This document shows positions 33,578 to 41,945 of a stretch of 44,434 bases of DNA, piece by piece. Origin of the DNA: UBA6901 sp964355495 (GTDB taxonomy: Bacteria > Pseudomonadota > Gammaproteobacteria > Acidiferrobacterales > UBA6901); contig CAYHES010000004.1 of the NCBI GenBank assembly GCA_964355495.1, forward strand, positions 1 to 44,434, given 5' to 3'. A program made the translations under genes and the position numbers. Every line of letters starts with the position of its first letter. Position 1 is the stretch's first letter. The notes below the pieces were generated by a model. That model worked only from the letters and a program-made list of their open reading frames with translations, searched no databases and was not told where the DNA came from.

Positions 33578-33772
33578 CAGGTTGTTGAAAAAAGGGCTCG
33601 TCACACCGGCGCGACCGCCATGGATGGCGGAAGTACTGGAAACGCAGGAGCAGTTTCCGGTGCAAGCCGGTGTCCAGGAATTAAAATCAAGGGTTTCATC
33701 GACATCCTGGATTCCGGCTTTCGCCGGAATGACGAAGCTTGATGTTTCGTTGTGTTTTTCAACACCCTGCTA
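33575..33772. mobile_element. MITE-like element with terminal inverted repeats
   Basis: A 198-base element whose ends read TAACAGGTTGTTGAAAAA on the left and, on the opposite strand of the right end, TAGCAGGGTGTTGAAAAA, two mismatches in 18. Both ends begin with TA. Inside are two palindromes: CGCCATGGATGGCG and TTCCGGCTTTCGCCGGAA. It has no gene and lies between bufC and doxX. Partial copies occur at 7491, 27403 and 27543. Confidence 0.8.
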
Positions 33773-33794
33773 AACCATAACAACGGGAGGAACC

Positions 33795-34244
33795 ATGTCC
33801 TTACTGGCCAGACTCGATACTGTTTGCACACCGGTAGTGCGCGCCCTGGTGTGGCTGCAACCGGTGTTTGTGCTCGGTGTGCGTTTTTACGTCGCCAGCG
33901 TGTTCTTCAAATCCGGCCTCACCAAGATCGCCAGCATGGACACCACCATCCTGCTGTTCACGCACGAGTACCAGGTGCCGCTGCTCTCGCCCACGCTCGC
34001 GGCTTACCTCGGCACGGCCGCCGAGCTGGTCTTGCCGGTAATGCTGGCACTCGGTCTGGGCGGGCGCCTGGCCGCCGCTGCGCTATTCGTGTTCAACATT
34101 GTTGCGGTGATTTCCTACCCGGATCTTAACGAGGTCGGCGTCATGCAGCACCAGTACTGGGGCGTGCTGCTGCTGATACCGTTGCTCTATGGTCCGGGCA
34201 AGCTGTCGTTCGACTGCTTCATTAAACGCCGGCTGTCCAAGTAG
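33795..34244 (+). CDS. DoxX-family membrane protein (bufferin operon member)
   Basis: A 149-residue protein with four membrane helices, the normal DoxX/DoxD size. The first helix includes LVWLQPVFVLGVRFYVASVF and is followed by the family FFKSGLTKI; later come YLGTAAELVLPVMLALG, AAALFVFNIVAVISYPD and WGVLLLIPLLYGPG. DoxX proteins are frequent last members of bufferin operons. It begins behind GGGAGGAACC at ATG 33795, 22 bases after the inserted element. The insertion could separate it from the promoter of the operon, unless the transcript runs through. Confidence 0.9.
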   Translation: MSLLARLDTVCTPVVRALVWLQPVFVLGVRFYVASVFFKSGLTKIASMDTTILLFTHEYQVPLLSPTLAAYLGTAAELVLPVMLALGLGGRLAAAALFVFNIVAVISYPDLNEVGVMQHQYWGVLLLIPLLYGPGKLSFDCFIKRRLSK

Positions 34245-34262
34245 GTACCGGTTTCCATTTTT

Positions 34263-34326
34263 GTAGGGTGCGCTTGCGCACCGTTGGCCTTGCCGAGCCG
34301 TGGATCGGTGCGCAAGCGCACCCTAC
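34263..34326. repeat. Inverted repeat of the GTAGGGTGCGC family, second copy
   Basis: The arms GTAGGGTGCGCTTGCGCACC at 34263-34282 and GGTGCGCAAGCGCACCCTAC at 34307-34326 are perfect reverse complements, with 24 bases between them. The copy at 8787-8851 has the same flanks but a CCTGC core. It follows doxX and may end that transcript. Confidence 0.92.
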
Positions 34327-34433
34327 TCAGAGGAGTTGCCGTTTTCCGCAGATTCCCATAAGAAACACAGGGCGTTGATGGCCGCGTTCCGGAACTTGGT
34401 GCAGACTGGGCACCCTCAGGTAAGGAGGGGGCC

Positions 34434-35069
34434 ATGTCCGGTTTCCTGAAAAAACAGCAAATGCCGGCGCCGCACGAGGCGCCACCCGGGCGCGCCGAGA
34501 AGCTGCGCGTGCCGGAAAAGCATTTCGTCAACGGCCATGCGCTCGCGCCGCCGTATCCGGATGGCCTGGAACTGGCGCTGTTCGGTCTTGGTTGTTTCTG
34601 GGGCGCGGAGAAATGTTTCTGGCAGCAGCCGGGCGTGTATGTGACCGCGGTGGGTTATGCCGGCGGCTACACGCCCAATCCGACTTATCAAGAGGTGTGC
34701 AGCGGCCGCACCGGGCACAACGAAGTGGTGCGCGTGGTGTTCGACCCGAAGCAGGTGAGCTACGCGCAACTGCTCAAGGCATTTTGGGAAGCGCACGACC
34801 CGACCCAGGGCATGCGCCAGGGAAACGATGTCGGTACCCAGTACCGCTCCGGCATCTATACCTATGGCGAGGCACAGCAACAGGCGGCGCGTGCTTCACT
34901 TGAACGCTATCAACAGGAACTGGCGCGTGCCGGTTTCCCACCGGTCACCACCGAGATCCGCGACGCGCCCGAGTTCTACTTCGCCGAGGATTATCACCAG
35001 CAGTATCTCGCCAAAAACCCGCGCGGCTATTGCGGCCACGGCGGCACCGGCGTTGCCAGCCCGGTGTAG
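34434..35069 (+). CDS. msrA: Peptide methionine sulfoxide reductase A
   Basis: A 211-residue enzyme that reduces the S-form of methionine sulfoxide in proteins with thioredoxin as donor. The catalytic motif GLGCFWGAEK has its Cys at 54, and GYAGGYTPNPTYQEVCSGRTGH, written as GYAGGYTPNPTY then CSGRTGH, is fully conserved. The later AFWEAHDPTQGMRQGNDVG and the QQYLAKNP ending also match. A resolving Cys lies near the end (GYCGHG). The start has AAGGAGG, and two bases separate it from the DUF488 gene. Confidence 0.95.
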   Translation: MSGFLKKQQMPAPHEAPPGRAEKLRVPEKHFVNGHALAPPYPDGLELALFGLGCFWGAEKCFWQQPGVYVTAVGYAGGYTPNPTYQEVCSGRTGHNEVVRVVFDPKQVSYAQLLKAFWEAHDPTQGMRQGNDVGTQYRSGIYTYGEAQQQAARASLERYQQELARAGFPPVTTEIRDAPEFYFAEDYHQQYLAKNPRGYCGHGGTGVASPV

Positions 35070-35071
35070 CG

Positions 35072-35632
35072 ATGCACGACGCGCTGACGATCTGGACCAT
35101 CGGGCACAGCAATCGCTCGATCGAAGAGCTGATCGCCATGCTGTCGGAAGCCGGGATCGCCACACTCGTGGATGTGCGCGCCCAGCCGCGCTCCGCGCGC
35201 CATCCGCAGTTCAACGAGCAAAGCCTGCGCGCGTCCTGCGGCCAGGCGAGTATCGTTTACCACTGGGCCGGCCGGCACCTGGGCGGCAAGCGCGCGCTGC
35301 AATTCAATTCGCCGCACAGCGCGCTGGATGAAGGCCGGCGCGGATTCGCCGATCACATGGGCACGGAGGCCTTCAGGCGCGCGGTCAGCCAGGTTGTGAA
35401 CCTCGCCGCGCGCGCGCCGACCGCCATGCTCTGCGCCGAACGCGATCCGCAGCAGTGCCATCGCGCGCTCATCGCCGATTACCTTGTTCTGCAAGGCTTG
35501 CGCGTCGTGCATCTCATGGCGTCGGGCGCGAGTCACGAGCATCTGCTGAGTCCGCAGGCGCGCCGCGAGTCGGCGGCGCTCATCTATGACCGGCAGGCGA
35601 CCGCCGAACTCGATCTCGGCGGGCCGGGATAG
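35072..35632 (+). CDS. DUF488 domain protein
   Basis: A 186-residue protein of the DUF488 family. The diagnostic start IWTIGHSNRSIEELIAML, the LVDVRAQPRSARHPQFNE segment and MLCAERDPQQCHRALIADYL, with its two Cys, are all present. The function is not established; members are found near redox and DNA-repair genes. It is coupled to msrA by a two-base gap. ATG 35072 is chosen because the family start follows directly. A long inverted repeat lies just after its stop. Confidence 0.9.
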   Translation: MHDALTIWTIGHSNRSIEELIAMLSEAGIATLVDVRAQPRSARHPQFNEQSLRASCGQASIVYHWAGRHLGGKRALQFNSPHSALDEGRRGFADHMGTEAFRRAVSQVVNLAARAPTAMLCAERDPQQCHRALIADYLVLQGLRVVHLMASGASHEHLLSPQARRESAALIYDRQATAELDLGGPG

Positions 35633-35641
35633 CCCCCTCAA

Positions 35642-35721
35642 GCCGGGGCGTTCCCGGCCGATACAATAGACTATTCTCTTAAATAGTCATTCAACCTGAG
35701 TGTCGGCCGGGAACGCCCGGC
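35642..35721. repeat. Nested inverted repeat upstream of the kinase gene
   Basis: Outer arms GGCGTTCCCGGCCGA (35647-35661) and TCGGCCGGGAACGCC (35703-35717) are perfect complements and can extend by a few more pairs with one bulge. Inside them lie GACTATT (35669-35675) and AATAGTC (35682-35688), a second perfect pair. The whole block lies 24 bases before the kinase start and 10 after the DUF488 stop. Confidence 0.75.
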
Positions 35722-35744
35722 ACGGCCGCGTGCGCTGACCAAAC

Positions 35745-38159
35745 ATGGATAGCCGGATTGCCGGAAAAACCCTTGGCCGGTTTCAGCTTGTCGGCGTCCT
35801 GGGCGAAGGGTCGCAGGGCACGGTGTATCTGGCCGATGACGCACACCTCGGTCGCCAGGTGGCGATCAAGACACTGAACCTGGCCCCGACCGACCGTATC
35901 GCGACGGTTCGGCGCCTGGCGCAGGAAGCGCGCAATGTCAGCCGCCTCAGCCATCCGCACATTGTCACGCTGTATGACGCCGGTGAATCCGACGGCGAGC
36001 CTTATCTGGTCTTCGAATACGTGCCGGGCGAAACCCTGGCGTGGGTACTGGAGCGCGAGACGCGCTTGCCACTCAATCGTGCGGTCACGATCACCATCCA
36101 GATTCTGGAAGGCGTGGCGTGCGCGCACGAACACAAGGTGCTGCACCGCGATCTCAAGCCGGGCAACATTATTTTCGATGCCGCCGGGCGTGCGCGCATT
36201 GCGGATTTCGGCATCAGCACGCCGCTGTCCACGACCGCCGGTGGGGCTTTCGCCGGAACACCCTTGTATGCCGCGCCGGAGTATGTCGCGCGCGGCGAGT
36301 TTCTGCCGCAATCCGATCTGTATGCAGTCGCGGCCATGCTCTACGAGATGATCGCCGGTCGTACCGCCGCGCAGGGCGAGACGGTAAAAGAAGTCTTGCA
36401 GCGTGTGCTGCAGGAAGATGCGTCGCCGCCATCGCGCCACAACAGCGAGGTGGATGAGAAGCTCGATGCGCTGGTATTGCGCGGACTGGTCCGGCGCCCG
36501 GAGCAGCGTTACCGCACGGCGCGTGAGATGATTGACGCGCTGCGTGCCTGGCTCGAACCGGAGACGCCACCCGCGCTGACCACCGAGGCGAACCAGAGCA
36601 CCATCGAGTTTCTGCTGCGGCGCATGCGCGTGAAAAGCGAGTTTCCGGCGCTGTCCCACAGCATTCGCAGCATCAACCGCATTGCCTCCTCGGACAAGGA
36701 AAGCGCCAGCACCCTCGGGCGCGTGATCCTCAAGGACTTCGCCCTCACCAATCGCCTGCTCAAGCTGGTCAACGCCGCCACGTTCGGCCAGTACGGCAAG
36801 GTGAGCACGATTTCCCGCGCGGTAGTGATCGTCGGTTTCGAGGTGGTGCGCAGCATGGCGGTCACGCTGCTGTTTCTCGATCACCTGCAGAACAAGGCGC
36901 AGGCCGAAAGTCTCAAGGAAGACGTGGTCGGCTCGCTGCTGAGCGGCCTGCTTGCCCGGCAGATCGCCGGCGGTGACCTGCGCGACAACGAGGAGGCCTA
37001 CATCTGTGCGGTCTATCAGAACCTCGGCCGGCTGCTCGCTACCTATTACTTCTACGAAGAATCGCAGGAGATCGAGCGGCTCATGGCCAGCAAGCATTTC
37101 AGCGAGGAGCGCGCATCGAGCCAAGTACTGGGGGTCAGTTACGAACAGCTCGGGATCGAAATCGCCAAGACCTGGAGTTTCCCGGAGCGCATCCTCTACA
37201 GCATGAGCAAGATCGGCGCCGGCAAGGCGCCGCCCCAGAAAACCGCGGACGATCGGGCGCGGGTCATCGCCAACCTGGCCGATGAGCTGCGCGCGATCGC
37301 GACCACCGTCCCGGCGGATGAATCGGCCGTGCGGCTCAAGCAGATCAGCGAGCGCTACGCGGACTGCATGCAGTTCGACGTCACGCAGCTCAAGCGCATC
37401 ACACAGGATGCCGTGCAGGAAATTACCAAGGAAGCGTCTCTTTTCAATCTCGATCTCAAGAACAGCGGTGTGATGCGCCAGGCTCGGTCCTGGGCGGCGG
37501 AGGCGGGGACGAATGCCAGCGTGCACGGGGAAAACAGCAAGCCGGACGCACTCGGTGAAACCGACCTGGAAAGAACGCTGATCAGAGACGAAGGCAGCGC
37601 GGCGGCGGAAACCGTGACGTCCACCGGCGGCAAACCGGAGAACGCCGCCGCGATCCTGAGTGCCGGCATTCAGGACATCACCAACACCCTGGTGTCGGAA
37701 TACCAGCTCAACGACCTGCTCAACATGATCATGGAGACCATGTATCGCGGCATGGGGTTCGCGCGCGTGTTGCTGGCGGTGCGCGATGCGCGCAGCGGAC
37801 TGATTGCCGGGCGCTTCGCCCTCGGCGAGGGCGGCGACAACCTGGCGCGCCGGTTCTCGTTTCCGCTCGCCGGCAATCCGGACCTGTTTCGCCTGGCCGT
37901 TTCGCAGGGCCGCGACATCCTGATCTCCGACGCGCACGCCGAGAAGGTGCATGCGCAGTTGCCCGAGTGGTATCGCACCCATGTGCACGCATCGGCGTTT
38001 GTGTTGTTCCCGATTCTGGTCGGAAAGAATCCGGTGGGTCTTTTCTATGCCGATGTGCTCGGCGAGACTCCCTTGCAGATCGCGCGCGAGGAGGCCAACC
38101 TGCTGGTGACGTTGCGCAACCAGGCGGTGCTCGCCTTCAAAAACGCCGCCGCGGGCTGA
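35745..38159 (+). CDS. Ser/Thr protein kinase with HDOD and GAF domains
   Basis: An 804-residue cytoplasmic protein. The Hanks-type kinase domain (about 10-275) is complete: glycine loop LGEGSQGTVYLA, Lys42 in VAIKTLN, HRDLKPGN with Asp136, DFG at 154-156 and the APE of YAAPEYVA. The HDOD domain (about 295-500) has FPALSHSIRSINRIASSD and the LLKLVNAATFGQYGKVSTI segment, with the His-rich catalytic residues of HD proteins absent. A GAF domain (about 660-800) ends the protein. HDOD proteins often transmit signals or act on RNA and cyclic di-GMP pathways. No membrane helix is present. It is monocistronic; the trigger and target are unknown. Confidence 0.9.
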   Translation: MDSRIAGKTLGRFQLVGVLGEGSQGTVYLADDAHLGRQVAIKTLNLAPTDRIATVRRLAQEARNVSRLSHPHIVTLYDAGESDGEPYLVFEYVPGETLAWVLERETRLPLNRAVTITIQILEGVACAHEHKVLHRDLKPGNIIFDAAGRARIADFGISTPLSTTAGGAFAGTPLYAAPEYVARGEFLPQSDLYAVAAMLYEMIAGRTAAQGETVKEVLQRVLQEDASPPSRHNSEVDEKLDALVLRGLVRRPEQRYRTAREMIDALRAWLEPETPPALTTEANQSTIEFLLRRMRVKSEFPALSHSIRSINRIASSDKESASTLGRVILKDFALTNRLLKLVNAATFGQYGKVSTISRAVVIVGFEVVRSMAVTLLFLDHLQNKAQAESLKEDVVGSLLSGLLARQIAGGDLRDNEEAYICAVYQNLGRLLATYYFYEESQEIERLMASKHFSEERASSQVLGVSYEQLGIEIAKTWSFPERILYSMSKIGAGKAPPQKTADDRARVIANLADELRAIATTVPADESAVRLKQISERYADCMQFDVTQLKRITQDAVQEITKEASLFNLDLKNSGVMRQARSWAAEAGTNASVHGENSKPDALGETDLERTLIRDEGSAAAETVTSTGGKPENAAAILSAGIQDITNTLVSEYQLNDLLNMIMETMYRGMGFARVLLAVRDARSGLIAGRFALGEGGDNLARRFSFPLAGNPDLFRLAVSQGRDILISDAHAEKVHAQLPEWYRTHVHASAFVLFPILVGKNPVGLFYADVLGETPLQIAREEANLLVTLRNQAVLAFKNAAAG

Positions 38160-38287
38160 TTGTCGCCGCGCGCGCTTGTATTTTTCACCCGTGCGAAGGC
38201 ATCTGCTGAAAGACGGCCTCCTGCATTGTCCCGGAGAGAACAGTGCTCAGCGCGCCTGCCCGTCGCGGCCGACTGAGTCAGACGGCA

Positions 38288-38938
38288 TTATTGCCGGTGT
38301 GACCTTAGACGCTCCAGCCCTTCGCGCGCGATCTCGCGCACGTCGGCAACCTCATCCTGCAGCAGATGCTCAAGGTGCGGCTGTACCGAGGAGCTGAGCG
38401 TGAGCGACAGGAGATGCGCGGCATCGCCGCGGATATGGGCATCGCGGTGCGCGCTGAGCGCAATCAGCGCCGCGACCGCGCGTTGCAGCGCGGCATCGCC
38501 TTCCAGCCCTTCAAACACGGCGTTGATGCCGATGCGCACGGTCAGTTCGGTATCCGGGTCGCCGAGCAGCCGCAGCAACGCATCCAACGCCGCCGGGTCG
38601 CGCGCGGCCTGCGCGCTCACCTTCGGCAATGCGCCTTCCTTCAGGAGTTCGTGGAAATATTCAGCCAGTCCCTCGGGCGTGCCGGCGCGTTCCACCCACT
38701 GCTTGAACTCGGCCGGCGAACGCAGGCCTTCCAGCTCGAACGGCCCGAGTCGTACCCACGGGACGGTGCGCACGCCGTATTGCTGAGCGATATCCGGGTG
38801 CGCGCCGATGTTCACGACTTCGAGGCGGCCGATGTCGCCGCTTTTCACCAGATCGCTCAGCGCGGCGAGCACTGTCGGACAATACGGGCAGGTGGAGGTA
38901 AGGAGCAGCAGTGCGTCCGGGCGATCAGTGAGAGGCAT
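38288..38938 (-). CDS. Thioredoxin/glutaredoxin-fold protein with HEAT repeats
   Basis: A 216-residue fusion. Residues about 5-80 form a thioredoxin fold with the active site C17-PY-C20 (STCPYCPTVL), and YGVRTVPWVRL as the cis-proline loop. Residues about 115-215 are short helical pairs (LDALLRLLGDPDTELTVRIG, then LIALSAHRDAHIRGDAAHLL and LLQDEVADVREIAREGL), which look like HEAT repeats. The first domain resembles the CPYC proteins that accompany peroxiredoxin reductases. ATG 38938 has AAGGAA upstream at a fair distance. It diverges from the restriction operon. Confidence 0.82.
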   Translation of the reverse strand: MPLTDRPDALLLLTSTCPYCPTVLAALSDLVKSGDIGRLEVVNIGAHPDIAQQYGVRTVPWVRLGPFELEGLRSPAEFKQWVERAGTPEGLAEYFHELLKEGALPKVSAQAARDPAALDALLRLLGDPDTELTVRIGINAVFEGLEGDAALQRAVAALIALSAHRDAHIRGDAAHLLSLTLSSSVQPHLEHLLQDEVADVREIAREGLERLRSHRQ

Positions 38939-39123
38939 GGCGGGCATTTCCTTGGGTTTCTTCAGGGCTGGGCGCAAGTGGAATCATATCCGTTTTGTGA
39001 CCCCGCAAGCGGGTGGCTTTGAAATTACTCACAAGATAGGTGGTCGGGAAAGGATGGGGTAAACTCGATAAAAACAAGTTTGTTTCATTTCCACCGATAT
39101 CTTCCTGGGGAGCGGATTCCGCT

Positions 39124-41493
39124 TTGAACGAGGCCGATACCTGCCGCCGGTTGGTGGTGCCCAAGCTGCAAGTGGCCGGCTGGGACAACGAACCGCATTC
39201 GATCGCCGAGCAACGCACCGTCACCGATGGGCGTATCGTGCCGGTCGGCAAGGGCTTCATCCGCAAACCACCCAAGCGCGTGGATTACCTGCTGCGCTAC
39301 ACGCGCGACTTCCCGCTCGCCGTGGTTGAGGCCAAAGCGGGCTATAAATCCGCCGCAGACGGAATGCAGCAGGCCAGGCAGTACGCCGAGATGCTGGACT
39401 TGAAGTTTGCCTATGCGACGAATGGGCGCGAAATAATCGAGTTCGACTATTTTACGGGTCGCGAGATACCCGTTACGGACTATCCGACACCGGCTCAGCT
39501 CTGGCAGCGTTACCGCACCGGCAGCGGCGTCAAGGATCAGCAAGCCGCCGAGCGCCTGCTTACGCCCTTCAATCACGCCGTCGGCAAGGGCGAGCGTTAC
39601 TACCAACAAATCGCCATCAACCGTACGATCGAGGCTATTCTGAAGGAGCAGCGGCGTCTGCTCATTACGATGGCGACCGGCACGGGCAAGACGGTCGTGG
39701 CCTTTCAAATCTGCTGGAAGCTGTGGAACGCCCGCTGGAACCGCACCGGCGATCACCGCCGTCCGCGCATTCTCTATCTCGCGGACCGCAACATTCTGGT
39801 GGATCAACCGAAGGATGGCATATTCGCGGCCTTCGGCGATGCGCGCTACAAGATCGAATTCGGCGAAGTCGTTCAGAGCCGCGAGATGTACTTCGCCATC
39901 TATCAGGCGCTGGCCGAGGACGAGCGGCGTGCCGGTCTGTTCAGGGCCTATGCGCCGGATTTCTTCGACCTCGTGATTGTGGACGAATGCCACCGCGGCA
40001 GCGCGCGTGACGACAGCGCTTGGCGCAGCATCCTTGATTACTTCGAGCCCGCGGTGCAGCTCGGCATGACGGCTACTCCGTTGCGCGAAGAAAGCCGCGA
40101 CACTTATCTCTATTTCGGCAACCCGATCTACGAATACAGTCTGCGCCAGGGCATCGAGGACGGCTTCCTCGCGCCATATCGCGTGCATCGGGTCATTACC
40201 GAATGGGACGCCGCCGGCTGGCGCCCTAGCAGGGATGAGCTGGACCGCTATGGTCGCGCCATCCCTGACGATGAATACCAGACCAAGGATTTCGAGCGGG
40301 CCGTGGCATTGCGTGCCCGCACCGAAACCATCGCGCGCCACCTCACCGACTTCCTCAAAAAGACCGATCGCTTCGCCAAGACCATCGTCTTCTGCGTGGA
40401 TCAGGAACACGCCAGCGAAATGCGCCAAGCTCTGAACAATCTCAATAATGATCTGGTTGCCCAGCACCCGGATTACGTCTGCCGCGTCACCTCCGACGAA
40501 GGCGATATCGGGCGCGGCCACCTCAGCCGCTTTCAGGACGTGGATACCCAAACACCCACGATCCTCACCACCTCGCAGTTGCTCACCACTGGCGTTGATG
40601 CGCCGACCTGCAAGAACGTGGTCCTTGCCCGCGTCATCGGTTCCATGAGCGAGTTCAAGCAGATCATCGGGCGTGGCACGCGCGTGCGCGACGACTACGG
40701 CAAGCTCTGGTTCAACATTCTCGACTACACCGGCTCGGCCACGCGCCTGTTCGCCGATCCAGATTTTGACGGCGATCCGGTGAGGCTGACCGAAGAAGAG
40801 CTAATGGCAAGCGGTGAAGTCCGCGTCATCACGGACAGCGTGCTGTATCCGGAAGGAGCGGAAGAGCAGATTGCCCACGGGCCAGAAGGTGGCGTGATGG
40901 AACCGCCTGCCGATGAGCGCCGCAAGTATTACTTCGATGGCGGCCAGGTCGAAATCGCCGCGCATCTGGTGTACGAGCTGGACCCGGACGGCAAGCAACT
41001 GCGCGTGGTGCGCTACACCGACTACGCCGTTGAGAAGATTCGTTCGCTCTGTCCCACGGCCAAAGAGTTGCGCGACCAATGGGCCGACCCCGAGCGCCGT
41101 TCAGAAATCATCCGCAGCCTGGAAGAGCGCGGCGTGAGCTTTACCGAACTGGCCGAGGCTGCCCAACAGCCCGAGGCCGACCCGTTCGATCTGTTGTGCC
41201 ATCTCGCCTTCAACGCGCCGCTGCGCACCCGCCGCGAACGGGCGCAGCGCCTGAAAAGCGAGCGCAAGGACTTCTTCGACCGTTACGGCCCCGAGGCGCG
41301 CCAGATTTTGGATGAGCTTTTGGAGAAATACGCCGAGCACGGCAACGCGCAGTTCGTCCTGCCCGATGTGCTGCACGTTCCGCCGCTTTCCGGGCACGGC
41401 ACCATCCGCGAGATCAGCGCCGCCTTCGGCGGCGCCGACAAGCTGCGGGCGGCCGTGCACGACCTGCAAAACCTGCTGTATGCCGCGTCGTGA
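39124..41493 (+). CDS. hsdR: Type I restriction enzyme, R subunit
   Basis: A 789-residue motor and nuclease subunit that translocates DNA after recognition of an unmodified site and cuts at a distance. The nuclease core is D54 with E69-A-K71 (PD-(D/E)XK type). The helicase core has MATGTGKT at 183-190, DECH at 287-290, MTATPLRE and QIIGRGTRVRDD. The C-terminus matches the EcoEI R C-terminal domain. The start is taken at TTG 39124 because the family begins NEADTCR; GTG 39040 gives 28 extra unlikely residues. Methylase and specificity genes follow, separated by an inserted GIY-YIG unit. Confidence 0.94.
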   Translation: MNEADTCRRLVVPKLQVAGWDNEPHSIAEQRTVTDGRIVPVGKGFIRKPPKRVDYLLRYTRDFPLAVVEAKAGYKSAADGMQQARQYAEMLDLKFAYATNGREIIEFDYFTGREIPVTDYPTPAQLWQRYRTGSGVKDQQAAERLLTPFNHAVGKGERYYQQIAINRTIEAILKEQRRLLITMATGTGKTVVAFQICWKLWNARWNRTGDHRRPRILYLADRNILVDQPKDGIFAAFGDARYKIEFGEVVQSREMYFAIYQALAEDERRAGLFRAYAPDFFDLVIVDECHRGSARDDSAWRSILDYFEPAVQLGMTATPLREESRDTYLYFGNPIYEYSLRQGIEDGFLAPYRVHRVITEWDAAGWRPSRDELDRYGRAIPDDEYQTKDFERAVALRARTETIARHLTDFLKKTDRFAKTIVFCVDQEHASEMRQALNNLNNDLVAQHPDYVCRVTSDEGDIGRGHLSRFQDVDTQTPTILTTSQLLTTGVDAPTCKNVVLARVIGSMSEFKQIIGRGTRVRDDYGKLWFNILDYTGSATRLFADPDFDGDPVRLTEEELMASGEVRVITDSVLYPEGAEEQIAHGPEGGVMEPPADERRKYYFDGGQVEIAAHLVYELDPDGKQLRVVRYTDYAVEKIRSLCPTAKELRDQWADPERRSEIIRSLEERGVSFTELAEAAQQPEADPFDLLCHLAFNAPLRTRRERAQRLKSERKDFFDRYGPEARQILDELLEKYAEHGNAQFVLPDVLHVPPLSGHGTIREISAAFGGADKLRAAVHDLQNLLYAAS

Positions 41494-41521
41494 AACGAGG
41501 AAGTATGTGTAAGGATGATTC

Positions 41522-41616
41522 TGGATTGCTTCGCGCCCGTTGGGCGCTCGCAATGACGAGGCTGGGTCCACCGTTCTGTCATTGCGAGGAGGGCGCGGCC
41601 CGACGAAGCAATCCAG
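41522..41616 (+). repeat. Palindromic repeat pair, left flank of the GIY-YIG gene
   Basis: Arm one, TGGATTGCTTCG to GCAATGACG (41522-41558), and arm two, TCATTGCGAGG to CGAAGCAATCCA (41579-41615), are inverted relative to each other, and each has its own internal hairpin. The same pair, in the same direction, lies after the GIY-YIG gene at 41946-42041. Confidence 0.92.
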
Positions 41617-41656
41617 CCATCAGCCAGAACCCATTGCACGAATCCTGGTGGGGCCC

Positions 41657-41944
41657 ATGAAACAGCCATGCGTTTACATCATGGCAAGCCAACGAAACGG
41701 CACGCTGTATACGGGAGTCACTTCAAACCTCGTTCAGCGCGTCTACCAGCACAAGGAAAGTCTGGCGGAGGGTTTCACCTGCAAATACGGTTGCAAGATG
41801 CTGGTTTGGTACGAGCCGCACGAAACGATGGAAAGCGCCATCCAGAGGGAGAAACAGATCAAAGCGGGAAGTCGTGCGAAAAAGCTGGCGCGGATTGAGG
41901 CCGCAAATCCGGCATGGCGGGATTTGTACGATGAGATCGTATAG
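41657..41944 (+). CDS. Single-domain GIY-YIG nuclease
   Basis: A 95-residue protein of the small GIY-YIG (UPF0213-like) nuclease group. The family core is CVYIMASQRNGTLYTGVTSN, where VYI and YTG are the GIY and YIG positions, followed by the conserved Arg in LVQRVYQHK, the EGFTCKYG loop, and LVWYEPHETMESAIQREKQI with the metal-binding Glu. A basic end (KKLARIEAANPAWRDLYDEI) is typical. It is flanked by direct copies of a palindromic repeat and sits between hsdR and hsdM. The frame upstream of ATG 41657 is repeat-derived, so this start is preferred. Confidence 0.93.
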   Translation: MKQPCVYIMASQRNGTLYTGVTSNLVQRVYQHKESLAEGFTCKYGCKMLVWYEPHETMESAIQREKQIKAGSRAKKLARIEAANPAWRDLYDEIV

Positions 41945-41945
41945 C

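Noticed and set aside
35691..37988. A 765-codon open frame on the minus strand
   Set aside because: It is antisense to the complete kinase-HDOD-GAF gene, has no domain-like segments and is the result of high GC content.
39040..39123. Upstream GTG as start of hsdR
   Set aside because: The family begins at NEADTCR. The 28 extra residues read as non-coding, and no ribosome binding site precedes the GTG.
39085..40551. A 488-codon minus-strand frame
   Set aside because: It is the shadow of hsdR.
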